From contig NZ_CP132291.1 of assembly GCF_044359855.1 (NCBI RefSeq), positions 2,914,001 to 2,978,000 of the forward strand: DNA of 64,000 bases, written 5' to 3'. Each line of letters starts with the position of its first letter. Within the stretch, counting starts at the first letter, position 1. Both the position numbers and the translations under genes were made by a program. This stretch comes from Rummeliibacillus pycnus_A. Its GTDB lineage: Bacteria > Bacillota > Bacilli > Bacillales_A > Planococcaceae. The notes beneath the pieces were generated by a model, which worked only from the letters and a program-made list of their open reading frames with translations, ran no database searches and was not told the DNA's origin. Below, in pieces: positions 8,091 through 16,071 of the stretch.

Positions 8091-8939
8091 TTGAACCCTG
8101 CCACAATTTAGTTGTGCATTAAATCGTGTAGTGAGGGCACGGCTTGCATTCAGCCCAATGTACCAATCTGCCTCAGAACGTGCAACTGCTGCAAAATATA
8201 AGTTCTCATAAGCTTTACCAGGTTTTAAATTACTAAATCCATCTTTTATTGCTTTATCTGTTACTGATGAGATCCATAATCGTTTAATAGCCTTGTGGAC
8301 TTTTGCTTTTTCAATAATCCAACGAGCAACTAATTCACCTTCACGTCCTGCATCTGTTGCGATAATGATTTCATTTACATCACCACGGGTAAGCTGTGAC
8401 TTAACGGCATTAAATTGTTTTCCAGACTGTTTGATTACTGTAAGTTTTAATCGGTCTGGTAGCATTGGTAGGTCTTCTAAATTCCATGTTTTATACTTAA
8501 CATCGTAGCTTTCAGGGTCTGCTAGTGTTACTAGGTGTCCTAATGCCCATGTTACGATGTATTTTGAACCCTCTAAATAACCATTTCCTTTTTTATCACA
8601 CTTCAATACTCGAGCAATATCACGCGCTACAGAAGGCTTCTCAGCTAAAACTAAGCTTTTTGCCATATATAAAACATCCTTTCATAAATCCTTGTGTTTA
8701 ATATAGCATATTGCCATCAAATTAATCATTTAAGATTTGCAAGAAGATGGACTTTAAAGGAACAATTCATTACCTATGGATATAATTTTACTAACTAAAA
8801 TATCTAGCCTGTTAAGAAATGATAAGAGATATTTTACTATTTAGAACCATTACTTAACCCAAATTTAAATTGCTTTCTCGGGTTGATTTACATCACACCA
8901 AACTTTAGCGTAAATTTTGAAATGGTAAAATAACGAGAG

Positions 8940-9260
8940 CAACCCGAGAGATGGTTGAGGACTATACACGCGATATGAGCCTTTCTGTGTGGTCTCTCCC
9001 GAGTTAGAAAGGGAATAGGTATATTTTCCCGCTACACAGGCCTACAGATTGCTGTAGAAGGCTGCAGAGGTGCTTGGAAGGGATGACATCGGTACGCATA
9101 CCATGCGAAAGACATTTGGGTACCATCATTACAAGCAACCTATAAAGACGTGGCAGTGTTGTAGCAGTTATTTAATCATTCCGCACAATCAATCAACGTG
9201 AAGTACATCGGTGTTACAGAAGATGAAGTCGATGCGACGATGGAAGATTTTTTGCTTTAA
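8940..9260 (+). pseudogene. Decayed tyrosine recombinase/integrase
   Basis: Two frames together read like the C-terminal half of a short phage-type integrase: REMVEDYTRDM, then KGNRYIF, ATQAYRLL, GTHTMRKTFGYHHY, NHSAQSI and KYIGVTEDEVDATMEDF. The catalytic HxxR box (HTMR), the NHS histidine and the final tyrosine (KYIG) are recognisable. There are in-frame stops (after AYRLL and after DVAVL) and at least two frameshifts, so it is inactive. Such enzymes integrate islands and phages. This copy may be what once moved the topB-linked island, though its N-terminal half is not visible here. Confidence 0.7.
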
Positions 9261-9267
9261 ATTTAAG

Positions 9268-9318
9268 TTGACAAAGCCTTTAATGTAAAGTATATTTTAC
9301 GTAAAGAGCACTTTACAT
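9268..9318 (+). promoter_or_regulatory. Sigma-A promoter with palindromic operators for the XRE gene
   Basis: TTGACA (9268-9273) and TATATT (9291-9296) are 17 bp apart, a near-consensus promoter. A palindrome GTAAA-N6-TTTAC (9285-9300) covers the -10 box, and ATGTAAAG (9283-9290) is repeated inverted as CTTTACAT (9311-9318). The placement suits autorepression by the adjacent XRE regulator. Confidence 0.65.
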
Positions 9319-9334
9319 CGAAGTGAGGGAGAAA

Positions 9335-9532
9335 ATGAAAAATAATATAAAAAATCTTCGTACTGAAAATCATCTGACTCAGGATGAATTAGCAGAAAAG
9401 TTACAAGTGTCGAGACAAACTATTATTTCATTAGAAAAAAATAAATATAATCCATCTATAATATTAGCCTTTAAAATAGCTAGACTTTTTAATTGTTTAA
9501 TTGAAGATGTGTTTATGTATGAGGAGGAATGA
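9335..9532 (+). CDS. Small XRE-family transcriptional regulator
   Basis: This 65-residue Cro/CI-type helix-turn-helix protein (LTQDELAEKLQVSRQTIISLEKNKYNPSI) binds DNA as a dimer and probably controls its own operon through the palindromes just upstream. The start is placed at ATG 9335 because GAGGGA lies at the right distance; the in-frame GTG at 9323 lies inside that site. Its stop region overlaps the start region of the next gene, a membrane protein, so they form a two-gene operon. XRE/membrane-protein pairs of this type are common in Firmicutes and of unclear function. Confidence 0.85.
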   Translation: MKNNIKNLRTENHLTQDELAEKLQVSRQTIISLEKNKYNPSIILAFKIARLFNCLIEDVFMYEEE

Positions 9533-9534
9533 TT

Positions 9535-9939
9535 GTGATAGATTTCTTATTTTCAAATAATAGCAAAACAGCTAAATTTATAGCTATAATATCAGGAATC
9601 TTCGTTTTTATAGTGGGGCTATATGCAAGTTATGAGGATTTTTTTAATCATAAAGTGTCTACTGGGGTTTTATTAATGGCAATAGGTATAATGCAACTCT
9701 GTAATTATTTTTTAATACCTCATATGTCGCTTAAAGACGAACGTGCAAAATTAATAAAAGAAAAATCTATGAGTATTAGTTATTATTTTTATTTAATTGT
9801 AATGTTGAGCATGCTATTACTGATAGATAATCCATTTTTCGCTTTCCATTTAAGCGTTAGGGAAGTATTAATATTACTTATTTCTATTTATTTGGTTTTT
9901 ATCAATTTATCAATGGTTTACTTTTCTAAAAAAGTGTAA
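9535..9939 (+). CDS. Membrane protein paired with the XRE regulator
   Basis: About 134 residues with four predicted membrane helices (residues about 12-35, 42-62, 85-103, 110-130) and a charged loop (SLKDERAKLIKEKS) between helices 2 and 3. The start is placed at GTG 9535: the AGGAGG site is 7 bases upstream, whereas the in-frame ATG at 9529 sits only one or two bases from it. The KDERA(K)xIKEKS loop resembles that of small DUF2178-like membrane proteins co-transcribed with short XRE regulators. Exact function is unknown. Confidence 0.75.
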   Translation: MIDFLFSNNSKTAKFIAIISGIFVFIVGLYASYEDFFNHKVSTGVLLMAIGIMQLCNYFLIPHMSLKDERAKLIKEKSMSISYYFYLIVMLSMLLLIDNPFFAFHLSVREVLILLISIYLVFINLSMVYFSKKV

Positions 9940-9980
9940 AAAAACAAACAGTCTTAATGACTGCTTGTTTTTTTTTTTTT
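9938..9980. terminator. Bidirectional terminator
   Basis: AAAACAAACAGTC pairs with GACTGCTTGTTTT, followed by about 14 T. It ends the XRE operon and, read the other way, the convergent secreted-protein gene, whose stop codon lies at its edge. Confidence 0.8.
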
Positions 9981-10647
9981 ATAAAGGTTCTATATCAAAA
10001 GTTCTAACCCAATAGATTTTAACATAGATTCCATTTTTCCCTTTATTGTTTGCTTCTATTCTTTTAGCTAATAATTGATACCAACCTGCACTTAGTGCAA
10101 AACCACCAGCTATTACAAGGGAAGGGGCTGTTACAACTGCACCTGCACCCATTCCTATTACAGTATAGTCAATTTGATCTTTATAGGCAGCCGCTTGTTT
10201 TTTGGTGAATTTACGATCATAACCCCACACGTGATATGTCCATTCACCATAAGTAGCTCTAAGTTGAGGGCCAATTTTGTCAATTGTCAAGTCCTCGTTG
10301 ATTTTAATTTGTCCATTATCAACTTTTTGATTTAGCATATCAAAATGAGTTTGAAGTTCTGACAAATGATATTTTTTATATTGACCTGGTGGAACAAATT
10401 TAAAACCAACATGCCCATTTGAATCAACAGTAATATATTTTTGGATTTGTTCTAAATCCCTTTCTTGTTGGACAGCAGCACTTTCGGATAATGCGTAATT
10501 TTCAACGTTTTCATTTTGAACATCATTGTTTTCGGATTGGTCGTAATTTTCCACTCCGTTTTTTACTTCTTCGGCATTTGCTTGTAACGGAGCAAATGCA
10601 GATAAAAGAAGTACGCTTGATAAAGCTAAAGAAGCATATTTTTTCAT
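9979..10647 (-). CDS. Secreted protein of unknown function, bacteriocin-like features
   Basis: The 222-residue protein starts at ATG 10647 (GGAGGAAAAT upstream). It has a clear signal peptide, MKKYASLALSSVLLLSAF then a QANA|EE cleavage site. After an acidic Asn/Glu/Gln-rich segment come a short conserved-looking stretch (ITVDSNGHVGFKF) and a polar middle. A Gly/Ala-rich hydrophobic segment (GMGAGAVVTAP to AGGFALSAGW, about 170-195) precedes a basic C-terminus. The combination of a secreted form with one late hydrophobic Gly-rich segment recalls large bacteriocins or toxins. I cannot name the family, and no immunity or export gene is adjacent. It lies in the accessory island. Confidence 0.7.
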   Translation of the reverse strand: MKKYASLALSSVLLLSAFAPLQANAEEVKNGVENYDQSENNDVQNENVENYALSESAAVQQERDLEQIQKYITVDSNGHVGFKFVPPGQYKKYHLSELQTHFDMLNQKVDNGQIKINEDLTIDKIGPQLRATYGEWTYHVWGYDRKFTKKQAAAYKDQIDYTVIGMGAGAVVTAPSLVIAGGFALSAGWYQLLAKRIEANNKGKNGIYVKIYWVRTFDIEPL

Positions 10648-10851
10648 ATTTTCCTCCAGATATATGTATATTTGGTATTGCATTATAACTATAACACAAA
10701 ATATGGTTAATTTAAAAATAAAATTTATTTTTACTTAAAAATGTAATACAATGCGATAGGAAATAATGTTTGTTTATGGATATTCCCCGAAAATTAAGAT
10801 ACTTAAATATTCAACCGAGTTTATAAAGTTGATTGAGAGAACACTAAAAAG

Positions 10852-10886
10852 AAAAAACAAGTGGCTGTTAGTCACTTGTTTTTTTC
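10852..10886 (+). terminator. Hairpin terminator upstream of the topB 3' fragment
   Basis: AAAACAAGTG pairs with CACTTGTTTT followed by a T-run. No intact gene ends here on the plus strand. A 46-codon frame from 10767 overlaps it, so it is probably left over from a deleted gene. Confidence 0.6.
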
Positions 10887-10949
10887 TTTTTTATATTTAT
10901 TAGATCAATCGTACTGTATTTTAATATAAATATATATTAATAAATTCAC

Positions 10950-11564
10950 GTGAAAGTTGCTATGTATTCAGATTCTAAACAGGACTTATACACTACATCA
11001 AAAGGTCGTCAGTTATTAGAACTTGCACCAGCTGATTTAAAATCTCCAGCATTAACAGCAGAATGGGAAAAAGAATTAACAAAAATTGCTAAAGGTACAG
11101 CGAAAAAATCCGATTTTATTAATAATATGGTTAATTTTTCTAAAAACGCTGTTAGAGATATTAAAGCAAATGATAAAAAATTCAAACATGATAATGTCTC
11201 TGGAAAACAATGTCCGGAATGTGGAAAACTATTACTAGAAGTCAATGGTAAACGTGGCAAAATGTTAGTCTGTCAAGACCGTACTTGTGGATATAAGAAA
11301 AAAGTCTCCACATTAACAAATGCACGCTGTCCAGTTTGTCATAAAAAATTAGAACTACGTGGTGAAGGTGATGGCCGTATTTTTGTATGTTCATGCGGTC
11401 ACCGAGAAAAGCTATCGGCATTTGAAAAACGTAAACAGGCAACAGGTAATACAAAAGTGTCGAAACGTGACGTTCAAAAGTACATGAAAAAACAAGAAGA
11501 GCCAGCAAATAACGCTATGGCTGAAGCATTACAAAAATTATTCGGCAATAATGATAAGAAATAA
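10950..11564 (+). pseudogene. topB: topB 3' fragment (TopB C-terminal zinc-ribbon region)
   Basis: From about 10982 the frame matches topoisomerase III residues 537-728 (DLYTTSKG through the Cys clusters CPECG, CPVCH and CSCG to the lysine-rich end). The first ten codons are unrelated, and no ribosome site precedes the nominal GTG. With the 5' fragments covering 1-192, residues 193-536, including the catalytic tyrosine, are missing from the broken copies. It probably marks the original chromosomal topB locus, since conserved core genes start directly after it. Confidence 0.8.
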
Positions 11565-11694
11565 CGTTACAATAGTAGTAAAATTTTCCTGCAAAATATC
11601 ATGGCAAAATTTGAGAAAAAAGGCATTTTAAAATCTCAAATATTGGTGCTAATATAGTTTTAACTATTTTGATATTAAAAAAGGGGGGATTGAC

Positions 11695-12333
11695 ATGAAT
11701 ATAGCTTCTCTTGTAAGCGATCGCTATACAGAAATTGAAAATCGTAAGCGGGCACTTCGTCAGAAAACAGCAGATAATGCTTATCGCAAAAATGCTCAAT
11801 ATTTTAAGCCGAATTTTAATCCAGCACTCGAAGAACTAGTGGAGTTATTGACCGGAAAAAAAGAACAAGAGCACCAACCCGAAGTACAATCTGCTATTCG
11901 TGATTTGAAACAAAACCAGGAAAAAGCAGTTAAGGCTGAGGTAGAGTCAAGTATCATAGTAGAGAAGGATGTAAATACGGAGAAAATGGAAGCGTCTTCT
12001 TTGCAGCAGGCAATCACATCTTCTCACAGTGCCCCTCACGATCAGACAATTGCGATTCTAGAGGATGTACGTCTCACAGCATTAGCTCCAGAAAATCCGA
12101 GTAAACAGGATTATCAAGTTGTCGCTAATGCTACTGAAACCATTCAACAAGCTAAAGGTCAATCTACTCAAGCAAGTGAACCATTAAAAGTGGTCCAAAT
12201 GAATGGGCAGGAGAAAGATGAGACTGCTAAGAAACTTTTTTTAAAAAAAGCAATATCTCGTTACTCCTTCCATGTGCAAATGGCTAAACAAGGATTCCAG
12301 TTTGCACAACCAACTATCTATCTGGCTGTATAG
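11695..12333 (+). CDS. Hypothetical protein with SprA/CJM1_0395-like motif
   Basis: The 212-residue protein is soluble, Gln/Glu/Ala-rich and low in complexity. The start is firm (AAGGGGGG, 7 bases from ATG). The segment LEDVRLTALAPENPSKQDYQVVANA resembles the conserved LAPxxPSxQDxxVAxxA motif that I associate with the SprA-related putative metalloprotease family. The HExxH zinc site of that family is absent, so this would be a short, non-catalytic relative at best. It is followed 15 bases later by ybaK, so they may be co-transcribed. Function unknown. Confidence 0.65.
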   Translation: MNIASLVSDRYTEIENRKRALRQKTADNAYRKNAQYFKPNFNPALEELVELLTGKKEQEHQPEVQSAIRDLKQNQEKAVKAEVESSIIVEKDVNTEKMEASSLQQAITSSHSAPHDQTIAILEDVRLTALAPENPSKQDYQVVANATETIQQAKGQSTQASEPLKVVQMNGQEKDETAKKLFLKKAISRYSFHVQMAKQGFQFAQPTIYLAV

Positions 12334-12348
12334 AGGAAGTGTTATTCT

Positions 12349-12831
12349 ATGGCAAAACATAAAATGCAAAAAACAAACGCAGTACGTCTTTTAGATCAAA
12401 AAAAAATTCCATATGTACTTGCAGAATATGAAGTAGAAGAAGGAAAAATCGACGGCGTATCGGTTGCAACAAAAATTAACCAACCAGTAGAAAAAGTGTT
12501 CAAAACGCTTGTAGCAATAGCGGGTAAAGGAAATCTCTATGTTTTTGTTATACCTGTAGCTGAAGAGTTAAACTTAAAAAAAGCTGCCAAAGCTGTTGGT
12601 GAAAAGAAAATAGAAATGCTTCATGTAAAAGATTTACTGCCTAATACAGGATATATCCGTGGTGGTTGTTCACCTATTGGCATGAAAAAGTATTACCCTA
12701 CATTTATCGATATTTCTGCTGAACAAGTGGATGAAATGTATGTTAGTGCAGGGAAAATCGGTATGCAAATTTGCATTGTGCCAGAAAATCTAGTAAAAGC
12801 TACTAATGCAAATTTAGTATCACTTACTTGA
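12349..12831 (+). CDS. ybaK: Cys-tRNA(Pro) deacylase YbaK/EbsC family
   Basis: The 160-residue YbaK-family protein hydrolyses mischarged Cys-tRNA(Pro), a translation quality-control step in the cytoplasm. It shows the family pattern: an N-terminal KTNAVRLLDQKKIPY segment, VATKINQPVEKVFKTLV, the catalytic-lysine-type helix, and the GYIRGGCSPIGMKKYYPTFID loop. Length is standard. GAGGAAG precedes the ATG. A strong terminator follows (12872-12909). Confidence 0.92.
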   Translation: MAKHKMQKTNAVRLLDQKKIPYVLAEYEVEEGKIDGVSVATKINQPVEKVFKTLVAIAGKGNLYVFVIPVAEELNLKKAAKAVGEKKIEMLHVKDLLPNTGYIRGGCSPIGMKKYYPTFIDISAEQVDEMYVSAGKIGMQICIVPENLVKATNANLVSLT

Positions 12832-12871
12832 AATTAATAATATTCTTGATACAATTAAAAAGCTAATTAAT

Positions 12872-12909
12872 GAAAAGCCATTTATGTACTAGCATAGAAT
12901 GGCTTTTCG
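12872..12909 (+). terminator. ybaK terminator
   Basis: GAAAAGCCATT pairs with AATGGCTTTTC, followed by GTTTG. It lies between ybaK and the YczE-like gene. Confidence 0.7.
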
Positions 12910-12936
12910 TTTGTAATTGTAGAAAGAAGGATTTAT

Positions 12937-13566
12937 ATGAAAAAAGCAGATAGATGGCGTTGGCTATTCTTTTTTACAGGAATTATGGTCATTGGCCTTG
13001 GTATTGCGTTAACTGTAAAAGGCCAACGTTTTGGTGTAGGCTCTTGGGATGTTCTACACATTGGTTTATATAATCATTTTGGTTTATCGATTGGAGCATG
13101 GTCCGATATTGCAGGGATTACTATTATTACAATTTCTTCAATCGGCTTACGTCAATTCCCGAAAATCGCAACATTTTTGAATATGATTTTCATCGGAGTA
13201 TTTATTGATTTCTTCAACTGGTTATTACCAGATGTTCATGAGATCTCATTTCAATTTATGGACTTTATCTTAGGGGTTATTTTAATCGCAGTGGGTGGAG
13301 GTATTTATATTTCTGCTAATTTAGGTGCAGGTCCTCGTGATAGTTTAATGCTTCTTGCAGTAGAAAAATTTCACTGTAGTATTACTTTAGCGCGTACGAT
13401 TATGGAAATTGTTGTTGCATTTGCAGGTTATCTTCTTGGAGGACCTGTTGGAATTGGGACAATAATTATGGTATTTGCACTTGGTCCTATTGTTCAATTG
13501 TCTCTTGGAGTTTGTCGTAAATTATTGATGAAGTGTATTGGTGACGAACAAGTTGCATTTTTCTAA
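12937..13566 (+). CDS. YczE/YitT-type membrane protein
   Basis: The 209-residue integral membrane protein has about five or six helices and the family signatures GIALTVKGQRFGVGSWDVLHIGLY near the N-terminus and ANLGAGPRDSLMLL in the middle. YczE in B. subtilis affects surfactin/bacillaene megasynthase activity, but most relatives have no known role. An AGAAAGAAGG-type site precedes the ATG. A hairpin at 13581-13622 ends the transcript. Confidence 0.85.
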   Translation: MKKADRWRWLFFFTGIMVIGLGIALTVKGQRFGVGSWDVLHIGLYNHFGLSIGAWSDIAGITIITISSIGLRQFPKIATFLNMIFIGVFIDFFNWLLPDVHEISFQFMDFILGVILIAVGGGIYISANLGAGPRDSLMLLAVEKFHCSITLARTIMEIVVAFAGYLLGGPVGIGTIIMVFALGPIVQLSLGVCRKLLMKCIGDEQVAFF

Positions 13567-13580
13567 TATAGAGAATTTGA

Positions 13581-13622
13581 AAAGGAGTTTTCCTTAAGTG
13601 ATCTTTAGGGAGACTCTTTTTT
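13581..13622 (+). terminator. Terminator of the YczE-like gene
   Basis: AAAGGAGT and TTCCTTA pair with TTAGGGA and ACTCTTTT, followed by a T-run. Confidence 0.7.
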
Positions 13623-13737
13623 TGTCGATAAAATATGTATTTAATAACAGTTTTCTAATTTTATTTATGGTTTTATTTACATATCATATCATGCATTTAG
13701 GCACCCTTTTAACTTAAAAAAAATCCTACCGCAGCAT

Positions 13738-13752
13738 CATTTTCTGAATATT
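13738..13752 (+). promoter_or_regulatory. CodY-box candidate upstream of inhA
   Basis: CATTTTCTGAATATT matches 13 of 15 positions of the CodY consensus AATTTTCWGAAAATT, about 60 bases before the inhA start. CodY control would link the secreted protease to nutrient limitation. The match is seen; binding is inferred. Confidence 0.45.
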
Positions 13753-13812
13753 CAATAATGTTAGAATAAATTATGTAAGTGTTTCAAAATAATGGACGGA
13801 AGGGGTTTTTCT

Positions 13813-15930
13813 TTGAAAAAAGTTAAGTGGGTATCATTAGTTCTTTCGAGTAGCTTAGTACTATCGTTGATGAGTCCTTTGGCGAGTAAAGATGCAAGTG
13901 CAGAAACAAAGTCTTATGAAAATTGGAATACAGATCGATATGGTGATCGAATTGATATCGATCATCAGCTGAGCAAGCAAACTGAAAGTGCTGATTTCCA
14001 AAAGAAAGCTGAGGAAAAGATTAAAGAGCAGGCTAGTGAAGCGAAGGCTCTAGCAACATCTGATGCAGAGACAGATCCTAACTTCACATACGATGGTGGT
14101 ACCAAATTATTTTTAAATAGGAATTTAGATCTTAAGGAATTCACGTTACGAAGTGTTGGCGACAATGTTGAAGTATGGGTTGCACACGATTTAGCATATG
14201 GTCCAGATAATCCTCGAAATCCAGATGTCGTAACACAAGCGCAAGTGGACAAGCTTCGTGATGAGTTTGACAAAAATATTTATCCGAAAGCAACAAGTTT
14301 CTTTGGTACACCGGATGCGTTAGATGGATCCAAATCTCCATTACCAGGAATGGTTGGATTGCCAAAAGACTACTATACAGGTTCTAACAAAGTCATTATG
14401 CTGGTTGACAATATTCAAGATGAGGGATGGAATAATCCTAACTATCCATTCTTTGTGGCGGGTTTCTTCTGGCAGACAATAGAAAAATATATTAATCGAA
14501 ATATTATTACAATCGATACAAGTTCATGGGATACTCGCTTAGAATCTACTTTCTTTGGCACAACAATCCATGAATTACAACATCTAATTCAAGCGGATAA
14601 TGATCCATCTGAGGAATCATGGGTTAATGAGGGGATGTCTACTTTCGCTGAATATCTAGGCGGTTATGGACATGATGATGGTTCGATTAATTTCTTCCTT
14701 GATCACCCTGAAAACTCACTGGTAAACTGGGATGAACATAATAGTGCAGAAACAGGTCCAGAAACAATCGCTGATTACGGTGAAGTTTATTTATTCATGC
14801 TTTATCTATATGATAAATTTGGACATGACTTTATCAAATCATTAGCAACTGATGGTACTTCCCAAGGCATTGAAAGTATTGAGAATGTTTTAAAACAATA
14901 CAAAACGAATAAAGACTTTACGAAAGTTTATCAAAACTTCATGACAGCTCTTGCTCTAGATGATAGCACAGTAAGCAAAAATTATAATATTGATAGCATT
15001 GATTTACGTGATTTAGTGGTTGATAGACAAGGTACAAAACGTGGCAAAACAATTGATTTTGAAAAAGCACAAGTGTATGAAAAACAGGGTGTCCCTGCTT
15101 GGGGAGGAGATTTCAAATCACTTGATTTTACAAAAGAAATTAGAGGAATGAAGTTTAATGGTGCTGATTTCTTACCACTACAATGGAAAACTGTTGCAGA
15201 TCCACTTGGTTCTGGTAAACAAGTTTTATGGGGCAATACGGGTAGCCAAGCTGATAATCAAATGATCTTTGAAGCAGATTTATCTTCTACTAACAAAGCA
15301 ACATTGAACTTTGATCACTATTATCAAATTGAAGAGCAATGGGATTTCGGAGCTGTTCAAGTGTCCACAGATAATGGGGAAACATGGACAAGTCTAGCAA
15401 ATGATCATACAAGATCTGATATTACTACAGAAGGTTATCCAAATACACAAGCTAATCTACCTGGCTTTACAGGAACGAATAAAAAATGGACTCCTGAAAC
15501 GTTTGACTTATCCAAATATGCAGGAAAGAAAGTGTTAATTGCATTCCGTTATATGACGGATTGGGGTTCAGAAGAAGCTGGTTGGTATGTGAAAAACATT
15601 AGCATCCCTGAAATTGGTCTATCAAAATCAGGTACATCAACTGATGGTTTCCAATCTATTGGTCAATTGAAAAAAGAATACCTTGATTATGTCGTGACTT
15701 TTATCCAAACAAAGAAAAATAGTAAAGAGCGTGTTTATCATGTGAATCCATTTAATGTAACAGATACTCAAGCTCTTGATATTCAGAAAATATTAAAAGA
15801 AGGCAATGTGAAGATGATTACTTCTTATGCAGCAAAACCAGGACAACTGAATCCATTAGATTTCTCTTATGAGGTTATCTTAAAAGGAGATAAACCGAAT
15901 AAAGGAAATCAAAAAGGTAAAAATAAATAA
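13813..15930 (+). CDS. inhA: Immune inhibitor A-type secreted metalloprotease
   Basis: This M6-family zinc metalloprotease is secreted and in the B. cereus group degrades host antibacterial proteins and processes secreted proteins. I place the start at TTG 13813, 7 bases after GGAAGGGG; the upstream in-frame ATG at 13792 has no site. A signal peptide ends near DASA|ETK. The zinc motif HELQH (about residues 253-257) is followed by the third-ligand region WVNEGMSTFAEY. The C-terminal half has the family's beta-sandwich segment (WDFGAVQVSTDNGETW). At about 705 residues it is somewhat short of the 790 or so typical of B. cereus InhA. It stands alone with its own terminator. Confidence 0.93.
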   Translation: MKKVKWVSLVLSSSLVLSLMSPLASKDASAETKSYENWNTDRYGDRIDIDHQLSKQTESADFQKKAEEKIKEQASEAKALATSDAETDPNFTYDGGTKLFLNRNLDLKEFTLRSVGDNVEVWVAHDLAYGPDNPRNPDVVTQAQVDKLRDEFDKNIYPKATSFFGTPDALDGSKSPLPGMVGLPKDYYTGSNKVIMLVDNIQDEGWNNPNYPFFVAGFFWQTIEKYINRNIITIDTSSWDTRLESTFFGTTIHELQHLIQADNDPSEESWVNEGMSTFAEYLGGYGHDDGSINFFLDHPENSLVNWDEHNSAETGPETIADYGEVYLFMLYLYDKFGHDFIKSLATDGTSQGIESIENVLKQYKTNKDFTKVYQNFMTALALDDSTVSKNYNIDSIDLRDLVVDRQGTKRGKTIDFEKAQVYEKQGVPAWGGDFKSLDFTKEIRGMKFNGADFLPLQWKTVADPLGSGKQVLWGNTGSQADNQMIFEADLSSTNKATLNFDHYYQIEEQWDFGAVQVSTDNGETWTSLANDHTRSDITTEGYPNTQANLPGFTGTNKKWTPETFDLSKYAGKKVLIAFRYMTDWGSEEAGWYVKNISIPEIGLSKSGTSTDGFQSIGQLKKEYLDYVVTFIQTKKNSKERVYHVNPFNVTDTQALDIQKILKEGNVKMITSYAAKPGQLNPLDFSYEVILKGDKPNKGNQKGKNK

Positions 15931-15971
15931 TCTTATGTAATGAATACTGTCTATTAATTTCAAATTATATT

Positions 15972-16020
15972 AGCAGAAACGAAAAACAAGATAATTTGTT
16001 TTTCGTTTCTGCTTTTTAAT
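15972..16020. terminator. Terminator between inhA and the convergent kdp operon
   Basis: AGCAGAAACGAAAAACAA pairs with TTGTTTTTCGTTTCTGCT in a perfect stem of 17-18 bp, flanked by A/T runs on both sides. Confidence 0.9.
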
Positions 16021-16071
16021 ATTTTTATGTTAAATTGAAAATTTCTTGAAATAGGCAGTTAGTATGCTTTC

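Larger units (their letters stand above)
7974..8666 (-). pseudogene. topB: topB 5' fragment 2, inverted and truncated at the same codon
   Basis: Reading from 8666 leftwards, residues 1-192 match the topoisomerase III N-terminus (Toprim motif TDAGREGELVARW, then CGRVQ). Homology ends at 8091, again exactly after GRVQ, and the frame continues LYPVN through the 15-bp repeat. It then runs antisense through the NACHT terminator and the last 51 bases of that gene to a stop at 7974. ATG and ribosome site (AAGGATG) are intact, so a 230-residue Toprim-only product is possible. It resembles the full-length TopB more closely than fragment 1 does, but is not identical. The catalytic tyrosine domain is missing. 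Confidence 0.85.

Noticed and set aside
10767..10907. 46-codon ORF beginning MFVYGYSPKIKILKY
   Set aside because: It runs through a strong hairpin terminator and resembles no family. Probably debris.
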